A stretch of 64,000 nucleotides of DNA. Origin: Vibrio toranzoniae (lineage in GTDB: Bacteria > Pseudomonadota > Gammaproteobacteria > Enterobacterales > Vibrionaceae). The stretch covers positions 434,001 through 498,000 of the forward strand of contig NZ_AP025514.1 of the NCBI RefSeq assembly GCF_024347655.1, read 5' to 3'. The notes under the pieces were generated by a model, which saw only the letters and a program-made list of their open reading frames with translations, had not been told where the DNA came from and made no database searches. The position numbers and the translations under genes are program-made. Positions within the stretch are counted from its first letter, which is position 1; each line of letters opens with the position of its first letter. Shown here in pieces: positions 57,245-64,000 of this stretch.

Positions 57245-59971
57245 ATGATTACTAAGCTGCTGACAAAGGTAATTGGCAGTCGCAATGACAGAACACTGCG
57301 CCGCCTTAGAAAAATTGTAAAAGAAATTAATAACTACGAACCAACGTTTGAAGCCCTTTCTGATGAAGAGCTAAAAGCAAAAACGGTTGAGTTTCGTGAG
57401 CGCTTAGATAAAGGTGAATCGTTAGATCAACTTCTACCTGAAGCTTTCGCTACGGTACGTGAAGCGTCTAAGCGTGTTTACGGTATGCGTCATTTTGACG
57501 TGCAATTGATTGGTGGCATGGTTCTAAATGCCGGCCAAATTGCAGAGATGCGAACTGGTGAAGGTAAAACCCTTACTGCAACCCTACCTGCTTATCTAAA
57601 CGCCCTTCCAAGTAAAGGTGTTCACGTAGTAACGGTGAACGACTACCTAGCGAAGCGTGATGCGGAAACAAACCGTCCATTATTTGAATTCCTTGGTATG
57701 ACGGTTGGTGTCAATGTGCCAAACATGGCTCCACCAGAGAAAAAAGAAGCCTACCAAGCTGATATTCTATACGGAACAAACAACGAGTTTGGCTTTGACT
57801 ACCTACGTGACAACATGGCTTTCCGTGCTGAAGATCGTGTTCAACGTGAACGTTTCTTCGCTGTTGTCGATGAGGTTGACTCCATCTTAATTGATGAAGC
57901 TCGAACTCCGCTAATCATCTCTGGCCCAGCTGAAGATAGTTCAGAACTTTACACGCGCATTAACACTCTGATTCCTAGCCTTGAGCGCCAAGATAAAGAA
58001 GATTCAGAAGAGTACCGTGGTGAAGGTCACTACACCATGGACGAAAAATCGAAGCAGGTTCACCTGACTGAAAATGGTCAAGAGTTTGTTGAAGAGTTAA
58101 TGGTGAAAAATGAGCTAATGGAAGAGGGGGATACACTTTACTCTCCAACCAATATCAGCCTGCTTCACCACGTAAACGCGGCTCTTCGTGCGCATGTATT
58201 GTTTGAGAAGAACGTAGACTACATCGTTACTGATGAAGGCGAAGTGGTTATCGTTGATGAACATACTGGTCGTACAATGCCAGGTCGTCGTTGGTCTGAA
58301 GGTTTACACCAAGCGGTTGAAGCTAAAGAAGGTGTGAAAATTCAGAATGAAAACCAAACACTAGCATCGATTACCTTCCAGAACTTCTTCCGACTGTACG
58401 AAAAACTGTCTGGTATGACAGGTACAGCCGATACTGAAGCTTTCGAATTCCAGTCTATCTACGGCCTCGAAACGGTGGTTATACCAACCAACAAACCTAT
58501 GGTTCGTAACGATATGCCTGACGTGGTTTATCGTACTGAAGAAGACAAGTTTAATGCGATCATCGAAGACATTAAAGATCGTGTAGCGGCTGGTCAGCCA
58601 TCACTGGTTGGTACAGTTTCTATCGAGAAATCTGAGCTACTGTCTAACGCACTGAAAAAAGCAAAAATTAAGCACAACGTTCTAAACGCTAAGTTCCACG
58701 AAATGGAAGCCGAGATCGTTGCACAAGCAGGTACGCCAAGCGCGGTAACTATCGCAACTAACATGGCCGGTCGTGGTACCGATATCGTGTTAGGTGGCAG
58801 CTGGCAGGCACAAATTGAGAAGCTGGATAACCCAACTCAAGAGCAGATCGACAAGATCAAAGCTGACTGGAGAGTCATCCACGATAAAGTACTTGAGTCT
58901 GGTGGTCTGCACATCATTGGTACTGAGCGTCATGAATCTCGACGTATCGATAACCAGCTACGTGGTCGTTCTGGTCGTCAAGGTGATGCCGGTTCTTCTC
59001 GCTTCTATCTATCAATGGAAGACTCTCTGCTACGTATCTTTACATCAGATCGTATGGCTGGCCTTATCCAAAGTGGTATGGATGAAGGCGAAGCGATCGA
59101 ATCTAAGATGCTTTCTCGCTCAATTGAAAAAGCTCAACGTAAAGTAGAAGGTCGTAACTTCGATATTCGTAAGCAGCTTCTTGAGTACGATGATGTAGCC
59201 AATGACCAACGTAAAGTGGTTTATGAGCTTCGTGATGAACTGATGAGTTCTGACGACATCAGCGAAATGATCGAACACAACCGTGAAGACGTGTTTACTT
59301 CGGTTATCGATGAGTATATTCCTCCTCAATCTCTTGAAGACATGTGGGATATCGCTGGTCTACAAGATCGTCTGAAGAATGACTTCGATCTAGACTTTGA
59401 TATTCAAGGTTGGCTAGACGAAGACGATAAGCTTTATGAAGAAGCATTGCGTGAACGTATTCTTGGTATGGCGGTTGATTCCTACAAACAGAAAGAAGAA
59501 GTGGTTGGTGCTCAAGTACTGCGTAACTTCGAGAAGTCTGTGATGCTACAAACGCTAGACGGTCTTTGGAAAGAGCACTTGGCTGCGATGGATCACCTTC
59601 GTCAAGGCATCCACTTACGTGGTTATGCTCAAAAGAACCCGAAGCAAGAGTACAAGCGCGAGTCGTTTGAACTGTTTGAAGGCCTACTAGATGTACTAAA
59701 AACCGACGTTGTTACTATCCTTTCTAAAGTTCGCGTTCAGCAACAAGAAGAAGTCGAAAAGATGGAAGCTCAACGTCAAGCTCAAGCTGAAGAAGCGGCG
59801 CGTCGTACACAAGCACAACATGCAACCGCTGAAAATCAGCTAGGTGACGATGAAGCTGAACCAGTATCCCCACAAACGGTAGTACGTGATGAACGTAAAG
59901 TGGGTCGTAACGAGCCATGTCCATGTGGAAGTGGTAAAAAGTACAAGCAGTGTCACGGTCAGATTAACTAA
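57245..59971 (+). CDS. secA: Preprotein translocase ATPase SecA
   Basis: SecA drives secretory proteins through SecYEG. Walker A is [10 protein letters not shown] (Lys108) and the DEVD box (near 208-211) is Walker [20 protein letters not shown] motif V appears as [17 protein letters not shown]. The C-terminal linker ends in the zinc/SecB-binding motif [14 protein letters not shown] (about 892-905). 908 residues (E. coli 901). The N-terminus [20 protein letters not shown] fits the family. It has no secM neighbour. Confidence 0.97.
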   Translation: MITKLLTKVIGSRNDRTLRRLRKIVKEINNYEPTFEALSDEELKAKTVEFRERLDKGESLDQLLPEAFATVREASKRVYGMRHFDVQLIGGMVLNAGQIAEMRTGEGKTLTATLPAYLNALPSKGVHVVTVNDYLAKRDAETNRPLFEFLGMTVGVNVPNMAPPEKKEAYQADILYGTNNEFGFDYLRDNMAFRAEDRVQRERFFAVVDEVDSILIDEARTPLIISGPAEDSSELYTRINTLIPSLERQDKEDSEEYRGEGHYTMDEKSKQVHLTENGQEFVEELMVKNELMEEGDTLYSPTNISLLHHVNAALRAHVLFEKNVDYIVTDEGEVVIVDEHTGRTMPGRRWSEGLHQAVEAKEGVKIQNENQTLASITFQNFFRLYEKLSGMTGTADTEAFEFQSIYGLETVVIPTNKPMVRNDMPDVVYRTEEDKFNAIIEDIKDRVAAGQPSLVGTVSIEKSELLSNALKKAKIKHNVLNAKFHEMEAEIVAQAGTPSAVTIATNMAGRGTDIVLGGSWQAQIEKLDNPTQEQIDKIKADWRVIHDKVLESGGLHIIGTERHESRRIDNQLRGRSGRQGDAGSSRFYLSMEDSLLRIFTSDRMAGLIQSGMDEGEAIESKMLSRSIEKAQRKVEGRNFDIRKQLLEYDDVANDQRKVVYELRDELMSSDDISEMIEHNREDVFTSVIDEYIPPQSLEDMWDIAGLQDRLKNDFDLDFDIQGWLDEDDKLYEEALRERILGMAVDSYKQKEEVVGAQVLRNFEKSVMLQTLDGLWKEHLAAMDHLRQGIHLRGYAQKNPKQEYKRESFELFEGLLDVLKTDVVTILSKVRVQQQEEVEKMEAQRQAQAEEAARRTQAQHATAENQLGDDEAEPVSPQTVVRDERKVGRNEPCPCGSGKKYKQCHGQIN

Positions 59972-59986
59972 GTTTCTATGAATCGT

Positions 59987-60076
59987 CGCCGTAGCGCTTA
60001 ATAGCTGCGTTGGTGGTACTCACTTACTACCGTAAGCTCCGTGCCACCGCCTTGCTCTCAAGCACTACAGCTTAGC
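59987..60076. repeat. Imperfect long palindrome between secA and mutT
   Basis: The left arm (about 59991-60027) and right arm (about 60032-60068) pair imperfectly around CTTAC TACC GTAAG. The best paired parts are TAG-GCTT / AAGC-CTA and GGTGG / CCACC. The whole forms a hairpin of about 80 bases and looks like a dispersed REP- or MITE-type intergenic element rather than a gene. Confidence 0.6.
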
Positions 60077-60102
60077 TTCAGAAAAACTGACAATGAAAAT
60101 AT

Positions 60103-60130
60103 AAAGAGTCGCTTAGGCGGCTCTTTTTTT
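60103..60130 (+). terminator. Terminator between secA and mutT
   Basis: AAAGAGTCGC TTAG GCGGCTCTTT, a ten-base stem with one T-G pair and a T-run. It lies downstream of the long palindrome and ends the secA transcript. Confidence 0.85.
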
Positions 60131-60153
60131 AAGCTAATTTTGAGGAAAGCTTA

Positions 60154-60552
60154 ATGAAAAGAATCCATATTGTTGCAGGCATTGTCTTTAACCAAGATAA
60201 GTCGCAGGTATTTATCACTAAACGACCTGATGATAAGCACAAAGGCGGCTTCTGGGAATTTCCAGGCGGTAAGGTTGAAGCGGACGAAACCATTGAACAA
60301 GCCATGACGCGTGAACTTGATGAAGAGATTGGCATCAAGGTAACTGAACAGTCTCTGTTTGAACACCTTGAATTTGATTACACCGATAAATCGCTTAAGT
60401 TCGATTTCATCCTTGTGACCGATTTTGAAGAGCAACCTTATGGCAAAGAAGGTCAACAAGGTGAATGGGTAAGCCTAGAATCATTGAATCAATACGCCTT
60501 CCCAGAGGCAAATGTGCCAATTTTAGAGCGAGTGATAAAAGAGTTTTCGTAA
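60154..60552 (+). CDS. mutT: 8-oxo-dGTP diphosphatase MutT
   Basis: MutT clears oxidised guanine nucleotides from the pool, preventing A:T to C:G mutations. The Nudix box runs from Gly39 through Glu45, Arg53-Glu54 and Glu57 to Gly60 (GKVEADE ... RELDEEIG). The N-terminal RIHIVAGIVFNQDKSQVFITKRP and GGFWEFPGGK are typical of MutT. 132 residues (E. coli 129). GAGGAAAG precedes the ATG. It follows secA, as in E. coli. Confidence 0.93.
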   Translation: MKRIHIVAGIVFNQDKSQVFITKRPDDKHKGGFWEFPGGKVEADETIEQAMTRELDEEIGIKVTEQSLFEHLEFDYTDKSLKFDFILVTDFEEQPYGKEGQQGEWVSLESLNQYAFPEANVPILERVIKEFS

Positions 60553-60622
60553 TTGCTAGCCTGAGTTTGAGATTGTTGTTAGTTTAAAGATATTAACCGA
60601 ATGAACGTTGCTGCAGAGGTAA

Positions 60623-61468
<846 letters not shown>

Positions 61469-61480
61469 ATAGATATTTAT

Positions 61481-61511
61481 GCGCTGGCAATTGCCGGCGC
61501 TTTCTTTGTTT
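61481..61511 (+). terminator. Terminator of dapB
   Basis: GCGCTGGCAA / TTGCCGGCGC, ten pairs including one T-G, then TTTCTTTG. Confidence 0.75.
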
Positions 61512-61837
61512 GGTACCTTTCCCTCCGCTATTCCTCCTTTTACAAGTTTCTCTCTACTTTCTTATTATCGTCGTTTTTCTATGACTTAACTGTAATTTTT
61601 GTCTGGTATTGTTTGTTTTCTATTTTAGGTGTCTAAATTATAGGGTTTTCTCTTTATGTTTATCGATTGCTTTTTGTCGGTGATATTTTTATCACTATAT
61701 GATTGGTGAAAATGAAGGGTAAAGATTAGAAAATCTTAATATTCGAACTAAACGAGCATTAAAGTTGAACTTTTGAAGCTTTGGTGGCAAAAGTTGAATT
61801 AGCCTATATAAATGTTTAATTTCTTTTGCGTTAAATG

Positions 61838-61873
61838 TTGACACGTATCACGTGCATCACTAAAATACCGCCA
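61838..61873 (+). promoter_or_regulatory. carAB promoter P1 with AATTTG start
   Basis: TTGACA (61838-61843), exactly 17 bases, then TAAAAT (61861-61866). The seventh base after the -10 is A61873, so the transcript is predicted to begin AATTTG. Confidence 0.8.
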
Positions 61874-61920
61874 ATTTGTCTAATTTCCATAAACACGCAG
61901 TTTCTGGTGTTGCAGGAAGG

Positions 61921-61959
61921 TATATTTGCAAATTAAGTCAATTTAAATGCATTTTTATT
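61921..61959 (+). promoter_or_regulatory. Tandem ArgR-like boxes upstream of carA
   Basis: Compared with the ARG-box pattern WNTNAATWWWWATTNANW, 61942-61959 matches seven of eight core positions and 61921-61938 six of eight. The two boxes start 21 bases apart (18-base box plus three), the usual ArgR hexamer spacing. TATATT at 61921-61926 could be the -10 of an arginine-repressed promoter. Confidence 0.55.
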
Positions 61960-61972
61960 TCTGGAGGTTGTC

Positions 61973-63127
61973 TTGAAGAAGTCAGCACTACTCGTCCTAG
62001 AAGATGGGACAGTATTTCACGGTGAAGCCATTGGCGCTGTAGGTTCTGCAGTTGGTGAAGTCGTTTTTAATACCTCGATGACGGGGTACCAAGAAATCCT
62101 CACTGATCCTTCCTATTCTCAACAAATCGTTACCCTTACTTACCCTCACATTGGCAATACCGGAACCAATTCCGAAGATGAAGAATCTTCTTCAATCCAC
62201 GCTCAAGGCCTTGTGATTCGCGATCTCCCTCTTATCGCTTCTAACTTCCGTAATGAACAATCCCTTTCTGATTACCTTAAGTCGCAAAACGTTGTGGGTA
62301 TCGCTGATATCGATACTCGTAAGCTGACGCGTATTCTTCGTGAAAAAGGTGCTCAAAACGGTTGTATCGTAGCAGGCTCTTCAGTAAACGATGGGAACCT
62401 AGACGAAGCTTTGGCTCTAGCTAAAGCAAAAGAATTCCCTGGCCTAAAAGGTATGGATCTTGCGAAAGAAGTTACAACAAAAGAAGCGTATCAATGGAAA
62501 CAAGGTTCGTGGACGCTTACGGGTGGACTTCCTGAAGCGAAAGCAGACTCTGAATTGCCATACCACGTTGTTGCTTATGACTTCGGCGCAAAACGAAACA
62601 TCCTACGAATGCTTGTTGACCGCGGCTGCCGCCTAACGGTTGTTCCTGCTGAAACTTCTGCTGAAGAAGTACTAGCACTGAACCCAGACGGTGTGTTCCT
62701 TTCAAATGGCCCTGGTGACCCAGAACCATGTACTTACGCAATTGAAGCGACAAAAGTGTTCCTAGAAAAAGATTTACCGATCTTCGGCATCTGTCTAGGT
62801 CACCAAATTCTTGCTCTAGCGTCAGGTGCTAAGACTGTGAAGATGAAGTTTGGTCACCACGGTGCAAACCACCCAGTTAAAGATTTAGATCGTGATGTTG
62901 TGATGATTACTTCGCAAAACCACGGCTTTGCAGCTGACGAAGAAACCCTTCCAGAGACATTACGTGCAACGCACAAATCACTGTTTGATGGTTCTCTACA
63001 AGGTATTCACCGTACAGACAAACCCGCGTTTAGCTTCCAGGGTCACCCTGAAGCAAGTCCAGGTCCAGAAGACGCAGCGCCGTTATTTGACCACTTCATT
63101 GAATTAATTAAACAGCACACAGCTTAA
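61973..63127 (+). CDS. carA: Carbamoyl-phosphate synthase small subunit
   Basis: CarA is the glutaminase subunit that passes ammonia to CarB for carbamoyl phosphate, used in arginine and pyrimidine synthesis. The start is TTG 61973 with GGAGG upstream; E. coli carA also starts with TTG. The class I glutamine amidotransferase nucleophile is Cys274 in GICLGHQ, and GHPEASPG carries the catalytic His-Glu pair. 384 residues (E. coli 382). It lies 16 bases before carB. Confidence 0.97.
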   Translation: MKKSALLVLEDGTVFHGEAIGAVGSAVGEVVFNTSMTGYQEILTDPSYSQQIVTLTYPHIGNTGTNSEDEESSSIHAQGLVIRDLPLIASNFRNEQSLSDYLKSQNVVGIADIDTRKLTRILREKGAQNGCIVAGSSVNDGNLDEALALAKAKEFPGLKGMDLAKEVTTKEAYQWKQGSWTLTGGLPEAKADSELPYHVVAYDFGAKRNILRMLVDRGCRLTVVPAETSAEEVLALNPDGVFLSNGPGDPEPCTYAIEATKVFLEKDLPIFGICLGHQILALASGAKTVKMKFGHHGANHPVKDLDRDVVMITSQNHGFAADEETLPETLRATHKSLFDGSLQGIHRTDKPAFSFQGHPEASPGPEDAAPLFDHFIELIKQHTA

Positions 63128-63143
63128 TCCGGAGTAGTAGACA

Positions 63144-64000
63144 ATGCCAAAACGTACTGACATTAAAAGTATTCTTATTCTAGGTGCTGGCCCGATCGTT
63201 ATCGGCCAAGCATGTGAGTTCGATTACTCTGGTGCTCAAGCTTGTAAAGCGCTTCGCGAAGAAGGTTACCGAGTTATTCTTGTAAACTCGAACCCAGCGA
63301 CAATCATGACTGACCCAGAGATGGCAGATGCAACTTACATCGAACCTATTCAATGGGAAGTGGTGCGTAACATCATCGCTAAAGAGAAGCCTGATGCCGT
63401 TCTACCTACTATGGGTGGCCAAACGGCATTGAACTGTGCTCTAGACCTAGAAAGGCATGGCGTTCTTGAAGAGTTCGGTGTTGAAATGATTGGTGCAACG
63501 GCTGACGCTATTGATAAAGCAGAAGACCGTTCACGCTTCGATAAAGCAATGAAAGCAATTGGCCTTGAGTGTCCAACTGCTGATACAGCGAAATCGATGG
63601 AAGAAGCTTACAAAGTTTTAGACATGGTTGGCTTCCCTTGTATCATTCGTCCATCGTTCACGATGGGTGGTACTGGTGGCGGTATCGCTTACAACAAAGA
63701 AGAATTTGAAGAAATCTGTCGTCGTGGTTTGGATTTATCTCCAACTAACGAACTTCTTATCGATGAATCACTTATCGGTTGGAAAGAGTACGAGATGGAA
63801 GTGGTTCGTGACAAAAACGACAACTGCATCATCGTATGTGCGATTGAAAACTTCGACCCAATGGGTATTCACACAGGTGATTCAATCACTGTGGCTCCAG
63901 CTCAAACGCTGACCGACAAAGAATACCAACTAATGCGTAACGCATCTCTAGCTGTACTGCGTGAGATTGGTGTTGAAACAGGTGGTTCAAACGTACAGTT
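63144..64000 (+). CDS. carB: Carbamoyl-phosphate synthase large subunit (3' end outside window)
   Basis: CarB makes carbamoyl phosphate from bicarbonate, ammonia and two ATP. About 285 of roughly 1,070 residues are present. The N-terminus [19 protein letters not shown], then [31 protein letters not shown] and the ATP-grasp loop [12 protein letters not shown] of the carboxyphosphate domain are clear. GGAGTAG precedes the ATG. The frame is open to the last base of the window. Confidence 0.97.
   Translation, partial: MPKRTDIKSILILGAGPIVIGQACEFDYSGAQACKALREEGYRVILVNSNPATIMTDPEMADATYIEPIQWEVVRNIIAKEKPDAVLPTMGGQTALNCALDLERHGVLEEFGVEMIGATADAIDKAEDRSRFDKAMKAIGLECPTADTAKSMEEAYKVLDMVGFPCIIRPSFTMGGTGGGIAYNKEEFEEICRRGLDLSPTNELLIDESLIGWKEYEMEVVRDKNDNCIIVCAIENFDPMGIHTGDSITVAPAQTLTDKEYQLMRNASLAVLREIGVETGGSNVQ

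Larger units (their letters stand above)
61512..61972 (+). other. carAB control region (AT-rich, no gene)
   Basis: No reading frame of note lies in these 461 bases. The region contains a six-base palindrome GTGATA/TATCAC (61680-61695), a hairpin AAGATT/AATCTT (61722-61737), two AAAGTTGAA direct repeats near 61764 and 61788, promoter P1 (61838-61866), a second possible -10 (61921), and two ArgR-like boxes (61921-61959). GGAGG precedes the carA start. Confidence 0.7.

Overview
This window is almost entirely core chromosome of a gammaproteobacterium, very probably a Vibrio (family Vibrionaceae). The evidence is the protein sequences, the gene order gspAB / ygiM / pit / ygiF / glnE-hldE / tolC / nudF-yqiB-cpdA-yqiA-parE-parC / degS-degQ / zapG-zapE / rplM-rpsI-petABC-sspAB / lpoA-yraN-diaA-dolP / rsmI / rnpB / dcw cluster / secA / mutT / dapB / carAB, the moderate AT-richness, and an RNase P RNA of the Vibrio type. 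A Splendidus-clade species is my guess from sequence feel and cannot be proven here. I see no prophage, insertion sequence, CRISPR array, tRNA, rRNA or integron.

Layout. 1-2.2 kb: 3' end of uppP converging on cca. 2.2-7.9 kb: gspAB (type II secretion accessory proteins), the SH3 protein gene ygiM, and a phosphate transporter pair (DUF47 regulator plus Pit). 8-11.8 kb: ygiF triphosphatase, a Kv-like ion channel and a small chemoreceptor. 11.9-17.8 kb: glnE, hldE and tolC. 18-25 kb: nudF-yqiB-cpdA-yqiA followed by both topoisomerase IV subunits. 25-29.7 kb: periplasmic proteases DegS and DegQ, then zapG and zapE divergently. 29.9-34.9 kb: rplM-rpsI, the complete cytochrome bc1 complex (petABC), and stringent starvation proteins SspA/SspB. 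35-38.5 kb: lpoA-yraN-diaA-dolP on the minus strand, with rsmI divergent. 39.5-40 kb: rnpB. 40.2-56.9 kb: the division and cell-wall (dcw) cluster rsmH-ftsL-ftsI-murE-murF-mraY-murD-ftsW-murG-murC-ftsQ-ftsA-ftsZ-lpxC. 57.2-64 kb: secA, mutT, dapB, carA and the 5' part of carB.

Functionally the window is dominated by envelope biogenesis: lipid II synthesis, septation, LPS heptose and lipid A, undecaprenyl phosphate recycling, outer-membrane lipoproteins, secretion and envelope proteolysis. Around these lie respiration, nitrogen control, ribosome and tRNA maturation, chromosome decatenation and pyrimidine/arginine supply.

I found no new protein system. The unusual signals are in non-coding DNA. 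They are a perfectly periodic triplicated 24-nt hairpin unit in the P3 region of RNase P RNA; a carAB control region combining a predicted AATTTG transcript start with two ArgR-like boxes 21 bp apart; two concentric palindromes between tolC and nudF; a roughly 80-nt imperfect palindrome between secA and mutT; interleaved inverted repeats after the chemoreceptor gene; an sspA promoter lying upstream of a terminator hairpin; and the absence of mraZ, ddlB and secM at their usual positions. All structures and promoters were read by eye, without folding software or database searches.
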